From contig NZ_CAKSZA010000004.1 of NCBI RefSeq assembly GCF_934525195.1, positions 62,001 to 126,000 on the forward strand: 64,000 nucleotides of DNA, written 5' to 3'. Below are positions 8,286 to 16,808 of this stretch, piece after piece. The DNA comes from an uncultured Eubacterium sp. GTDB taxonomy: Bacteria > Bacillota > Clostridia > Oscillospirales > Acutalibacteraceae. A model generated the notes under the pieces. The model did no database searches. It was not told the DNA's origin and worked only from the letters and a program-made list of their open reading frames with translations. The translations under genes and the position numbers were made by a program. Each line of letters begins with the position of its first letter. The stretch's first letter is position 1.

Positions 8286-9329
8286 TTATTTCCACGGATA
8301 TTTCTTTTGGAGTTCAACAAACTCATTGTAGTCATTTGCAAAATGGAACTCCTTTTGCAAGTCGGAGAAGAAATAGAGATAATCGGTTTTCGGATAATTC
8401 ACAACCGCATCAACAATGTCTGAACCGCTGTTTGAAATCGGACCTGCCGGAAGTCCCGAACAGCGATAAGTATAATACGCATCGTATACTTTTTGTGAAA
8501 ATCCATAGTCATCACGCAAGTCACGGGCATAGAAATATGTTACATCAGATTGAAGTTTCGAGCCTTTTTTGAGTCTGTTCATAAAGACAGACGCAATGTT
8601 CTTTGCGGAGCTTTGACCGAGTGCCTCCTCCTGCACAACAGACGCAAGAGTGATAAGGTCATACATAGTCATATCGTTTTCCGTGCAGAACTTTTCCATA
8701 TCATCGGTTATGCGATAGTCAAACGCATCAAGCATTTGCTCGGCAATGTCCCTCGGCTCGCTATTCATTGCAAAATCGTAGGTTGCGGGGAACAAAAAGC
8801 CCTCCAATTTGTATGCAATCAGGTCGGAATCGGGAACGGTTTTAAGGAAATCATAATCAAATCCGTCTGTCGATTTGCACACTTCGAGAAAGTCGGAAGC
8901 CTTGCAAATTCCGTTCTTTTCAAGAATGTCGGCAATCTGCATAGCGTTCGTTCCCTCAGGAATACAAACCTTAACCGCCTTGTGAGAAATGTCGGGATTT
9001 TGCAATTTTTCGGCAATTTCCTCATAACTCATCGAAGCGGTCATATTATACTCACCGTTGATATATTCAAAATCGGGATAGTGGTTGCTCATCCAATTTG
9101 TCCACACAATATCGGAGCAAACCATCTTGTTGTTTGCCAATTTTTGACCAACCTCATACTCAAAATCTGACTTTTGAATAACAAGAGTGTAGGTGTCGTT
9201 GCTTTGATTTTTGCCGTTTATATCATCGGTAATTTTGGTGTAAAAATAAAATACAGCCGTAGCCAAAATGATTAAAACAAGAACAATTGCAAGTATTGCC
9301 GGGAGTGCGGATTTTTTTCGTTTTGCCAT
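8286..9329 (-). CDS. mltG: Endolytic murein transglycosylase MltG (YceG-like)
   Basis: A membrane-anchored lytic transglycosylase that cleaves nascent glycan strands and helps set strand length. It has 347 residues: a basic N-terminus (MAKRKK), one membrane helix at about 9-30, then an extracellular YceG domain. ITLASVVQEEALG carries the catalytic Glu, and the family motif GLPAGPISNSG is near residue 300. The ATG at 9329 is chosen because GGAGG lies six bases upstream; an ATG two codons earlier directly abuts GGAGG. It follows the ABC exporter gene in the same direction with a gap of about 56 bases and has its own terminator. Confidence 0.94.
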   Translation of the reverse strand: MAKRKKSALPAILAIVLVLIILATAVFYFYTKITDDINGKNQSNDTYTLVIQKSDFEYEVGQKLANNKMVCSDIVWTNWMSNHYPDFEYINGEYNMTASMSYEEIAEKLQNPDISHKAVKVCIPEGTNAMQIADILEKNGICKASDFLEVCKSTDGFDYDFLKTVPDSDLIAYKLEGFLFPATYDFAMNSEPRDIAEQMLDAFDYRITDDMEKFCTENDMTMYDLITLASVVQEEALGQSSAKNIASVFMNRLKKGSKLQSDVTYFYARDLRDDYGFSQKVYDAYYTYRCSGLPAGPISNSGSDIVDAVVNYPKTDYLYFFSDLQKEFHFANDYNEFVELQKKYPWK

Positions 9330-9385
9330 TTTCATCCTCCGAATAATTATTTTATAGGTATGCTTTAGGAACTATATCGACAGTT

Positions 9386-11176
9386 TTATTGATATTTTTC
9401 TGCTTGAAGATTAAACATATACGCATATGTTCCGCCTTGGTTCATCAATTCTTCATGGCTTCCCTGCTCAATAATTTCGCCGTTTTCCATAACATAAATT
9501 TTATCTGCATTGACTGTGGTAGACAACCTGTGCGAAATGAAAATCACGGTTTTGTCATCCGACGCTTCAATCATAGCCTGATTTAGATTGTGCTCGGCAA
9601 CCGGGTCAAGATTTGCCGACGGCTCGTCAAGTATTGCATAAGGACAATTTTTATAAAATGTTCTTGCGACGGCTACCTTTTGGCTCTCGCCACCCGACAG
9701 CATTGCACCGTTGTCGTCAAACTCACGAAGAAGCTCGGTTTCGGTTGATTTCTTCATTTTTTTATCAAATCCGCTGTGCGACAACGAAGACAAAACCCTG
9801 CCCTTGTCATAATCAACATCAAGCGCCACATTTTCGCCAAGAGAAGCAGAAAAAATCTGAAAATCCTGAAAGACAGCCGAAAATCTGTCCCTATGCGACT
9901 GAACATTCACAGAGCGAATATCCTCGCCGTCAATCAAAATTTGACCCTCTGTTACATCATACAATCGAAGCAGTAGGTTTGTCAAGGTTGTTTTTCCGGC
10001 ACCGTTATATCCGACAAGAGCAATTTTCTCTTTTGGATGAATAGTCAGGTTAATATTTTTAAGCGTTGGCTTGTCATTGCCCGGATATGTGAACGACACA
10101 TTTTTGAGTTCAATCGTTTTAGGTTCGCCGCAAACAGCAACATCTTCGCCGTCTTTGATTTTATGGTCGGCTTTGAGGAAACCTCTGAACTTTTCGATAA
10201 TTTTTGCACGTTCTTCAAACCTTGCAATCGCCCAAACAGTAAGGAAATTTACGCTCATGGCTATTGAATATGCACCGTTGAATGTTGCCACAAAATCACC
10301 TGCCGACACGCTTTTTTTGACCATAACGAGATAGCCGAGATACAGCGGAAGTGCAAGCATAGAGCCTATAATCTGCACGCCTATTTCCTGCACACAATAT
10401 AGGCGTGAAATCTTTGTCCAATACTTATCCTGATTTTTGATGACATCATCGGCGGCGTCATTGTAGCGGTCAATAAGAAGCGGATGAATGTTGTTCATTC
10501 TGACTTCTTTGGCATAATCCTGCAAGTAGAAAATACGCTGAAAATAGTCACTTCTGCGGTGATACTTTGTGTTTTCAATCTGTCGCTGAGTTTGAAGATT
10601 GCCTATAACCTTTGACAAAGGCATAAATATTGCAATAGGCAAAAGTACTATCACCAAGCACAAAGGGTCAATGGTGAGAAGCACGCCCGATATTGCGATG
10701 AGCGACACCGCATTGCCGAAATAGTTGCGGACAAGTCCCAAAAGGGTTTGAATATTATCACTCGATGACTCAATAGTCAAAATAAAACTGTTGTAAAATT
10801 CGGGATTGTCATACGATTCAAGGTCAAGCGATTTTGCTTTTTCGTACAGAGTTTTATTAAGAGCATAGTAGCACTTTTCCTTTTCGACATTCCACATAAA
10901 TTCACGGAAAAGCCACGAAAGCAAACGGCTCAAGATAATGACAAATGCAATAACTCCGATTGCCCAAAAAATGCGATTGAGTCTTTCGCCCGAAGTCATA
11001 ACATCAATGATGTACTTTACACCGATAACGCCGATAAGACTGTTGGGCACATTTGCGAGAATCCCCCACATAAATTCACCGATAACGAGGAGTGGCGAAG
11101 CCTTGAACATAAGTTTGATGAAAAACAGCATATTTGAAATAAGCGAATGTTCTGTTTTTACTTTTTTCTTATTCAT
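9386..11176 (-). CDS. ABC exporter half-transporter, second subunit
   Basis: A 596-residue fused permease/ATPase of the exporter type. About six membrane helices span residues 15-310. The ATPase domain has Walker A GYNGAGKTT, signature LSGGESQ, Walker B YAILDEPSANLDP and the SHRLS switch histidine, so it looks catalytically intact. There is no C39 peptidase domain. The ATG at 11176 has GGAGGGG seven bases upstream and overlaps the preceding ABC gene by 8 bases; the longer open frame extends 58 codons into that gene and lacks membrane-protein character. It most likely forms a heterodimer with the upstream subunit. The substrate is unknown; the 32-codon peptide encoded upstream is the obvious candidate. 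Confidence 0.9.
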   Translation of the reverse strand: MNKKKVKTEHSLISNMLFFIKLMFKASPLLVIGEFMWGILANVPNSLIGVIGVKYIIDVMTSGERLNRIFWAIGVIAFVIILSRLLSWLFREFMWNVEKEKCYYALNKTLYEKAKSLDLESYDNPEFYNSFILTIESSSDNIQTLLGLVRNYFGNAVSLIAISGVLLTIDPLCLVIVLLPIAIFMPLSKVIGNLQTQRQIENTKYHRRSDYFQRIFYLQDYAKEVRMNNIHPLLIDRYNDAADDVIKNQDKYWTKISRLYCVQEIGVQIIGSMLALPLYLGYLVMVKKSVSAGDFVATFNGAYSIAMSVNFLTVWAIARFEERAKIIEKFRGFLKADHKIKDGEDVAVCGEPKTIELKNVSFTYPGNDKPTLKNINLTIHPKEKIALVGYNGAGKTTLTNLLLRLYDVTEGQILIDGEDIRSVNVQSHRDRFSAVFQDFQIFSASLGENVALDVDYDKGRVLSSLSHSGFDKKMKKSTETELLREFDDNGAMLSGGESQKVAVARTFYKNCPYAILDEPSANLDPVAEHNLNQAMIEASDDKTVIFISHRLSTTVNADKIYVMENGEIIEQGSHEELMNQGGTYAYMFNLQAEKYQ

Positions 11177-12992
11177 TTTCAATCCCCTCCTTGTTGTAAT
11201 TTGAAGCCTGAAGCGTAAACATCTCGCTGTACATTCCGCCGTTTGCCATAAGGTCGGTATGCGTTCCGCTTTCAATAATATTACCGTTATCAAGCACAAT
11301 AATCCTGTCTGCCATAGCGGCACTTGAAAGCCTGTGAGAAATATACACAACGGTTTTGTCTTTTGTTACACGGGTCAAATTGTCGTACATCTCGCTTTCG
11401 GCGATTGGGTCGAGTGCGGAGCTCGGCTCGTCAAGAACGGCAACATCAAAATCACGGGCAAACAACCTTGCCGTTGAAACTTTTTGATTTTCACCGCCCG
11501 AAAGACCTGCACCGTTTTCGTCAAATTCTCGGGTAAGGACCGTATCTCCGCCGTTTGCGAATGTGTTGATCTTCTTCCACGCACCGCTGTTTTTTAGAGC
11601 ATTTTCGGCAAAAGCCTTGTCCTCATCCGTACAAGGACGGCACATAACATTTTCAAACACGGAAACTGCAAAATTTTTATAATCCTGAAACACAGTTGCA
11701 AAAACATTTCTGTAAGGTTCAAGCTCGTATTCCTTGATATTTACGCCGTTATACAAAATCTCTCCCTCGGTTGCGTCATAAAATCGGAGCATCAATTTTA
11801 AAAGTGTGGACTTGCCTGCACCGTTGATACCCACAACGGCAAGCGTTTCGCCTTTTGTAAGTTTGAAGTTGATATTTTGAAGCGAATATTTGTCTGCACT
11901 CGGATATTTGAAGCTGACATTTTTGAATTCAAGGCTTTCAAACGATTTCGGTTTTTTGGTACCCGAAGTAACGGTAGGTTCATATTCAAAGAACTCACGC
12001 AGATTTTGAAAATACAGAGCCATTTGGTTCATTTCATCAAAGCACTGTGTAATATCAAGTGTTACATCACGCACGGAATTTATTGACGACAGCACAACGC
12101 TGAAGCCCGAAACGGTCAAATTACCCTTGACAACAAACTCATATCCGGCATATAGATAACTGCCGATAATCGGAATAAATTCCTCAAAAAGCGAACTTAC
12201 CATACTGTAAAGGAACAGACCGACACCGTACTTTTTAAGAATTACGATATTTGAATCAATCGCCGCTTCAAACCTTTTCATCAGCACTGCAAATATGTTT
12301 GATGTACGCATATCCTTTGAATATTCACGCAAAAAAACGGTGCGTTGAACATAGGCTTTTATGCGGTTATTCGTTGTCATTTCCATATCACGCTTGTAAA
12401 CATATTTGCTCTTTGCCGTTTCGATAACAAACACCAAAAACACAGGCACAAGGAATAAAAGATATACGGGATTAATTGCGGAAATCGTTGCAAACACACA
12501 AATTACGGATGTAATTTCGGCAATAATGCTTGCCAAATCATAGCAAATAATATCAAAATATCCCGATGTTAAAACAAGGGTTGCACGCTGATATTTGTCA
12601 TAAAAAGCAGGGTCCTCATAACAAGCGACATCAAGCGATTGTGCTTTGTCAAACACCTTGTTATTAAGCACTTTTAGGATGTTTTTTGTTGCCCGTTTTT
12701 CCAATTTCATACCCCAAAAACTGACAACCTTACACAATACCGACACGGCGGCAAAAGCCAAAAGTGCACGCACATATGTGGCAAAATCACGATTACCTGT
12801 GATAATCTCAAGCAAGATTTTCAGGAATAAAACATTCCTGATAAAGAACGAAAACACGCAAAACATTCCCTCTTGCATAAGATAGCCGATAAGCAGTTTT
12901 TTATCTGCTTGCCAGCACAGTTTTACGGCATAGATAACATTTTTAACCACAGGAACATTTTGCTGTTCCTTGTCAATCTGAATAAATCTCAT
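11169..12992 (-). CDS. ABC exporter half-transporter, first subunit
   Basis: A 607-residue fused permease/ATPase. A transmembrane domain with about six helices spans residues 20-310. The ATPase domain has Walker A GINGAGKST, signature LSGGENQ, Walker B VAVLDEPSSALDP and SHRLS. Both subunits of this pair retain full ATPase motifs, so there is no obvious degenerate site. The start at 12992 follows GGAGAGGAG. The gene lies about 19 bases downstream of a terminator-like hairpin that separates it from a small peptide gene, an arrangement common in bacteriocin and pheromone export operons. No peptidase, immunity or modification enzyme was recognised next to it. Confidence 0.9.
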   Translation of the reverse strand: MRFIQIDKEQQNVPVVKNVIYAVKLCWQADKKLLIGYLMQEGMFCVFSFFIRNVLFLKILLEIITGNRDFATYVRALLAFAAVSVLCKVVSFWGMKLEKRATKNILKVLNNKVFDKAQSLDVACYEDPAFYDKYQRATLVLTSGYFDIICYDLASIIAEITSVICVFATISAINPVYLLFLVPVFLVFVIETAKSKYVYKRDMEMTTNNRIKAYVQRTVFLREYSKDMRTSNIFAVLMKRFEAAIDSNIVILKKYGVGLFLYSMVSSLFEEFIPIIGSYLYAGYEFVVKGNLTVSGFSVVLSSINSVRDVTLDITQCFDEMNQMALYFQNLREFFEYEPTVTSGTKKPKSFESLEFKNVSFKYPSADKYSLQNINFKLTKGETLAVVGINGAGKSTLLKLMLRFYDATEGEILYNGVNIKEYELEPYRNVFATVFQDYKNFAVSVFENVMCRPCTDEDKAFAENALKNSGAWKKINTFANGGDTVLTREFDENGAGLSGGENQKVSTARLFARDFDVAVLDEPSSALDPIAESEMYDNLTRVTKDKTVVYISHRLSSAAMADRIIVLDNGNIIESGTHTDLMANGGMYSEMFTLQASNYNKEGIENE

Positions 12993-13010
12993 TGTTTCTC
13001 CTCTCCAAAC

Positions 13011-13036
13011 AAAAAATACCGTCGGAAAACCAACGG
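13011..13036 (-). terminator. Internal terminator/attenuator between peptide gene and ABC genes
   Basis: The stem CCGTTGG / CCGACGG (one G-T pair) with a TTTT loop is followed directly by TATTTTTT on the minus strand. It lies 35 bases after the peptide stop codon and 19 bases before the first ABC start. Partial read-through would give abundant short peptide mRNA and less exporter mRNA. Confidence 0.8.
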
Positions 13037-13070
13037 CATAATTTTATAATATCATTGATACAAAATTAAT

Positions 13071-13169
13071 TTACGGCTCCGAAAAGCCTCTGCAAGCGGA
13101 CGAACCGATGCAAAGGACATATTTTGATTTAGCATAATAATAGGGTCTTGAATAATATCTCATCTTCAT
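13071..13169 (-). CDS. Unannotated 32-residue peptide upstream of ABC exporters
   Basis: ATG at 13169 lies eight bases after a near-perfect AAAGGAGG Shine-Dalgarno, among the strongest in the window, and the frame closes with TAA at 13071. The peptide starts MKMRYYSRPYYYAK, is rich in Tyr and basic residues, and has two Cys (20 and 26) in the segment CIGSSAC near the C-terminus. It has no hydrophobic signal sequence and no double-glycine leader. A terminator and two exporter genes follow. This layout fits a secreted peptide precursor (bacteriocin, pheromone or modified peptide) exported by the ABC pair. That function is inferred from context; I do not recognise the family. A non-secreted leader peptide that controls the exporter genes is the main alternative. 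Confidence 0.65.
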   Translation of the reverse strand: MKMRYYSRPYYYAKSKYVLCIGSSACRGFSEP

Positions 13170-13207
13170 TCTGTCCGCCTCCTTTCGTAAATTAAAGTAA
13201 ATATTTG

Positions 13208-13220
13208 ACAATTAAATTGT
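13208..13220. promoter_or_regulatory. Palindrome in the presumed promoter region of the peptide-ABC operon
   Basis: ACAATTAAATTGT is a perfect inverted repeat around one central base. It lies about 40 bases upstream of the peptide start. On the minus strand a weak TTGAAA / TATTTA promoter with a 17-base spacer overlaps it. It could be an operator, but AT-rich sequence makes short palindromes common. Confidence 0.35.
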
Positions 13221-13294
13221 TTTCAATATAACATATCAGAATGTTCGTGTCAAGAAAAAATAAAAGTATCAAATCATAATTGGCAGAACATTAA

Positions 13295-14206
13295 CTAAAT
13301 TATCTCTTTTATTCGTTTGAACACATTTCTTGATTCAGGCAAAAATCTTAACATTTGAAAATCATGGAACATATTTTCATAATCAAAAAGATAAGTTTCA
13401 ACGCCCTCGGATTTGAGTTTTTCATATGCCGTAAAGCTGTCGCTTTGTCCCAAATCGGCAGAACCGCAAACCAATATCGTTTTTGGGAAATCGGCAAAAC
13501 TTCCAAAGCAAGGTGACAAATAAGGATTGTATAAATCTTCGCCCTGTGCATAAAGCGTTATCCTATGAATCTTATCTTTCGCATCTTCATACGAAATTCT
13601 TTTTGGAATACCGTAAAACGGGTCACGATGGCAATTCTCTTTATATGACGAACCCGAGTTTGACATATCACCCCAAAATGAAAAGAGAATAACGGAACTT
13701 GGCAAAGGCTTTGCATTATCCCGTAATTTCATACAAAGCGAAACTGCCATATTTGCACCACAACTATCACCTATTACAACAATATTATTTGCATTTTCAT
13801 TTTTAAGAACGCTCAAATAACAATTATAAACATCATCAAGCGGTATCGGAAACCTAACATCGGGATACACTCTGTAATCCACATTATAAACTGTTGCATT
13901 ATTAAATAATCTGCTGTAATAAACAGATTCTCTGCGATAAAAATCCGTAAGTTTCACCTTAAAACTACCGCCGTGAATATGAAAAATCACTTTTTTTGAC
14001 ACATTTTTATTCGGTGATATTTTTTCAAGATAACATTCTCCGCATTTTACTCTTTCTGTTCTGAATCCAATCGGATGAAAATGTGATTTTTTATTATTCG
14101 ATTTATTTGCAAGAGTGTTAGAGCGTGTTGCACTTTTTTCATATTTTGAATGACAAACAAAGCACAAAACACTTGTTACAATCTTTGATGTTAACGATTG
14201 TTTCAT
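13295..14206 (-). CDS. Alpha/beta hydrolase of the hormone-sensitive-lipase (HSL) type
   Basis: A 303-residue probable carboxylesterase. FHIHGGSF is the oxyanion-hole HGG motif, GDSCGAN carries the nucleophile Ser (normally GDSAGG/GDSAGAN), LVCGSADLG supplies the acidic residue region and FHDF the catalytic His. A hydrophobic stretch near the N-terminus may be a membrane or signal segment. The ATG at 14206 overlaps the kinase stop as ATGA, indicating translational coupling. It therefore belongs to a two-gene unit with the phosphotransferase-like gene, divergent from an AraC regulator. The substrate is unknown. Small-molecule modification, such as drug inactivation or ester turnover, is only an inference. 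Confidence 0.82.
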   Translation of the reverse strand: MKQSLTSKIVTSVLCFVCHSKYEKSATRSNTLANKSNNKKSHFHPIGFRTERVKCGECYLEKISPNKNVSKKVIFHIHGGSFKVKLTDFYRRESVYYSRLFNNATVYNVDYRVYPDVRFPIPLDDVYNCYLSVLKNENANNIVVIGDSCGANMAVSLCMKLRDNAKPLPSSVILFSFWGDMSNSGSSYKENCHRDPFYGIPKRISYEDAKDKIHRITLYAQGEDLYNPYLSPCFGSFADFPKTILVCGSADLGQSDSFTAYEKLKSEGVETYLFDYENMFHDFQMLRFLPESRNVFKRIKEII

Positions 14207-15192
14207 TTTAGTCCTCGGCTCAAAATTTTGAAGGAATTTTTGTACAAAAATAAGCAAGAAAAAACATTTCTCCACCAACCAAAATGATGCGGTGTGTATC
14301 TATAATACTTTTCTGCTTCCTGCACCAAAGCCAAATACCCAATGCCGAATGCAAAGCGAATCATCTCTTCTTTTGAACAGTTCACCGTAGTTTTTGCAAT
14401 TTTATTATATGCAGATAAAGTCGTTTCTTTTTTGTCTAACATTTTATCAAATTCTAAATTTGCAAAGTCAAACATACAATCGCCCCAAAAAGTTCTCTCG
14501 GGGTCAATAATAATTAATTTTAAGCTGTCTTCGTTTTTCACGCACAAAATATTACCATACCATAAATCGCAATTCACCATAGATGCAGGAACATTTTTTA
14601 ATATATCCTTATATTTTTCTGCGTAAAGCAACAACTTCTTGCCTCGCTTTGTATGCCTGCCTGTTCTTTCGATATCTTGAATCAAATGTTCTATCATACT
14701 TTTCAATGCAAGATGCCAATTATCATATAATCCATTTTGCAAATAGCCGAATTTATCATTTGACACCTTATGAAATTTTGCCGTTATTCTCGCTATTTCT
14801 TCGTTACACCAACGCTTTTCTTCTGCTGATAACTTGGCGTTATTTAACTGTTCGCCGTCCATTCTTTCCATTATAAAATAATCCGACGGAAAAACAGTAT
14901 GCGAAAAATCTTTGTAATAAACATATGGAACCTTAACATCGGTATGTGTTCTGACTTGTGCGTACCAAAACACTTCGCCTCTCATCATATCCTGTTCATA
15001 TGTGAGTATTCCTGTTTTATCAAGCGGAGAAACTTTCAACACATATTTTCCCATATCGGTAACAACATCAAAAACAGCATTATACTCACCATCACCCAAT
15101 TTACTGTAGCTTTTCACTTTGCCCAAGCAAGCATTATCAAACATTATTTGAATTTGCTCTGCCGAAACATCAGGTTTTGTCCTGCTGATCAT
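14203..15192 (-). CDS. Aminoglycoside phosphotransferase (APH)/choline-kinase-fold protein
   Basis: A 329-residue kinase-like protein of the APH superfamily, which phosphorylates small hydroxylated molecules. It has a nucleotide-binding region with the Lys in KYVLKVSP. The Brenner-type catalytic loop is NCDLWYGNIL, where the usual His before the Asp is Asn. The metal-binding IIDPERTFWGD follows. AGGAGGT lies six bases before the ATG. The gene is coupled to the hydrolase by an ATGA overlap and divergently transcribed from an AraC-type gene. The substrate cannot be read from sequence; candidates are antibiotics, sugars or amino alcohols. Confidence 0.8.
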   Translation of the reverse strand: MISRTKPDVSAEQIQIMFDNACLGKVKSYSKLGDGEYNAVFDVVTDMGKYVLKVSPLDKTGILTYEQDMMRGEVFWYAQVRTHTDVKVPYVYYKDFSHTVFPSDYFIMERMDGEQLNNAKLSAEEKRWCNEEIARITAKFHKVSNDKFGYLQNGLYDNWHLALKSMIEHLIQDIERTGRHTKRGKKLLLYAEKYKDILKNVPASMVNCDLWYGNILCVKNEDSLKLIIIDPERTFWGDCMFDFANLEFDKMLDKKETTLSAYNKIAKTTVNCSKEEMIRFAFGIGYLALVQEAEKYYRYTPHHFGWWRNVFSCLFLYKNSFKILSRGLK

Positions 15193-15246
15193 ACGAACAC
15201 CTCCTCGTGTATAACTCTATGTTATCGTCCGTCACAGCACTTTAAT

Positions 15247-15266
15247 ATAAATATTCCGATATTTAT
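15247..15266. promoter_or_regulatory. Inverted repeat in the kinase/AraC divergent promoter region
   Basis: ATAAATAT-TCCG-ATATTTAT (8-base arms) lies between the divergent genes. On the minus strand it occupies the spacer between a TTGTAT and a TATTAA hexamer (17 bases), placing it in the likely kinase promoter. A TATAAT at 15306-15311 would serve the AraC gene with a very short leader. It is a candidate operator for the AraC product. Confidence 0.4.
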
Positions 15267-15322
15267 ACAATAATTCCTTGAATATTTTAAAATTATATGA
15301 TACTGTATAATCGGTGATTAAA

Positions 15323-16051
15323 ATGAGCAAATATAAAATCAACATATTGAACGAAAGCCATATTTTTGAAGAGCGTGAAAACGGAATGACGCATAGTCCG
15401 TATAAGGCAGAAATCGAATTCTTATCCGCTGTGAAAAAAGGCAGTCGCACAGATGTCAAAAATTTAATAAACAATATAGAAAGAAACGGCATAAATATTG
15501 GCAAAATGTCTACTGATGACATAAGACAAATGCAATATTGGGCAGTTGCGGTATTCACTTTGATGACAAGGGCAGCTATTGAAGGCGGATTAGACGAAAC
15601 GACTGCTTACAATTATTCCGACAACTGTATTATGACTATTGACAAATTCACCAAATCAGATGAAATTGTAAGTTTTATAATTCAAAGCAACATAAAACTT
15701 ACCGATATGGTTGCAGAAAGTAGAGAAAACAGCGTATATCCACAGCCGATAAGGAAGTGCATGCACTACATCAACACTAATTTGCACGAAAAATTAGACA
15801 TTTCAACACTTGCAAACGAATGCGGATTATCCGACGATTATCTTTCTTTTCTGTTCAAAAAGAATTTGGGAGTAAATCTTTCAAGATACATAAGAAGTCA
15901 ACGACTTCAAGCTTCAAAAGAAATGCTCAAAGGCAATTATACAATATCCGACATTGCATATTATTTAGGCTTTTGTTCCGAAAGTTATTTTATATCATGC
16001 TTCAAAAAAGAATTCGGCAAAACGCCCAAAAAATTCCGAAATCAATTATAA
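15323..16051 (+). CDS. AraC-family transcriptional regulator
   Basis: A 242-residue DNA-binding regulator. The C-terminal 100 residues carry two helix-turn-helix units typical of AraC/XylS: LDISTLANECGLSDDYLSFL and YTISDIAYYLGFCSESYFIS, followed by FKKEFGKTPKKFR. The N-terminal 140 residues do not match a ligand-binding fold I recognise. The start is the ATG at 15323 behind GGTGAT; an upstream GTG lies inside that site. It is divergent from the kinase-hydrolase pair and is the likely regulator of that pair. Confidence 0.9.
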   Translation: MSKYKINILNESHIFEERENGMTHSPYKAEIEFLSAVKKGSRTDVKNLINNIERNGINIGKMSTDDIRQMQYWAVAVFTLMTRAAIEGGLDETTAYNYSDNCIMTIDKFTKSDEIVSFIIQSNIKLTDMVAESRENSVYPQPIRKCMHYINTNLHEKLDISTLANECGLSDDYLSFLFKKNLGVNLSRYIRSQRLQASKEMLKGNYTISDIAYYLGFCSESYFISCFKKEFGKTPKKFRNQL

Positions 16052-16079
16052 CTATATTAAAATTCGAAGCAAACCAACA

Positions 16080-16124
16080 AAAAACAGCCATTTCAAATTT
16101 TTGTTTGAAATGACTGTTTTTTAA
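16080..16124. terminator. Bidirectional terminator between AraC and GNAT genes
   Basis: AAAACAGcCATTTCAA and TTTGAAATGaCTGTTTT form a long stem with T-rich flanks on both strands, between two convergent genes. Confidence 0.8.
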
Positions 16125-16163
16125 ATTTAATTATGTATATTTATTAATTATATTTTTATTCCA

Positions 16164-16670
16164 TTAGATCTCCATTTCATAATAATCAACATCAATAATT
16201 GTACCGTCCGGATAGGTTAATTGCTCTGATTTTATCAGTGTATTAAAACCGAAATGCCGATAAATTTGTAAATTCTTTGTTTCTTTTGGTTCAACACCTA
16301 AAGTGTACTTTGTGTAACCTTTGTTTTTTAAGTCCTCAATTACAAATTTGAAAAGCTTTGAAAAATATCCTTTACCTTGATATTTTTTATCTGTACTGAA
16401 ATTACACAGATATACAGTTTTAGTTCCAACAAGACCGTCACTGTTTTGAATAATATCTTCATCAAACATTGCAGTCGCTTGACAAATGATTTTGTCATTT
16501 AATTTTCCGTAATATGTAACAGCTTGACCGTTTTTTATATTCTCAACTGCATTATTTTTCACTAACTCTAAAGCCGATTTCTTTTGTCTTCGCTTTTGTT
16601 TTTTTATTTCATAATTCCATTTTGTTATCACTTCATCAACAGAAGCGATTTTACATATGTACTCTTTCAT
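16164..16670 (-). CDS. GNAT-family N-acetyltransferase
   Basis: A 168-residue acetyl-CoA-dependent acetyltransferase. The core strand LCNFSTDKKYQGKGYFSKLF contains the acetyl-CoA pyrophosphate loop (QGKGYF, motif A), followed by LGVEPKETKNLQIYRHFGF (motif B, Tyr near the C-terminal third). The ATG at 16670 has GAGG six bases upstream. The gene stands alone, with an AT-rich upstream region that contains the palindrome TGATAATTATCA at 16690-16701. The substrate is unknown. Confidence 0.85.
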   Translation of the reverse strand: MKEYICKIASVDEVITKWNYEIKKQKRRQKKSALELVKNNAVENIKNGQAVTYYGKLNDKIICQATAMFDEDIIQNSDGLVGTKTVYLCNFSTDKKYQGKGYFSKLFKFVIEDLKNKGYTKYTLGVEPKETKNLQIYRHFGFNTLIKSEQLTYPDGTIIDVDYYEMEI

Positions 16671-16808
16671 ATTATTCCTCAAAACAAACTGATAATTATC
16701 ATTTCTATATATTTATAATATCATAGTTAGCATAATTATCAAAGTGATTTTTAAAACAGAAGATTAATTATTTAATATTAAAAAATTATGTGTTATAATA
16801 GAGCAAGG

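Noticed and set aside
8550..9170. A 206-codon open frame on the plus strand
   Set aside because: It lies entirely opposite mltG, whose protein has clear family motifs. The frame has no ribosome site and His/Lys-rich composition typical of antisense shadows.
9386..11350. A longer start for the second ABC subunit
   Set aside because: The extra 58 codons overlap the first ABC gene in another frame, lack a ribosome site and do not look like membrane-protein N-terminus.
13206..13232. TTGACA with TATAAC on the plus strand (16-base spacer)
   Set aside because: It looks like a promoter but points at the 3' end of a minus-strand gene; no plus-strand gene follows. Probably AT-rich coincidence or the reverse face of the palindromic site.
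16780..16805. A TGTGTTATAAT sequence on the plus strand
   Set aside because: A good -10 box but no -35 and no plus-strand gene downstream.
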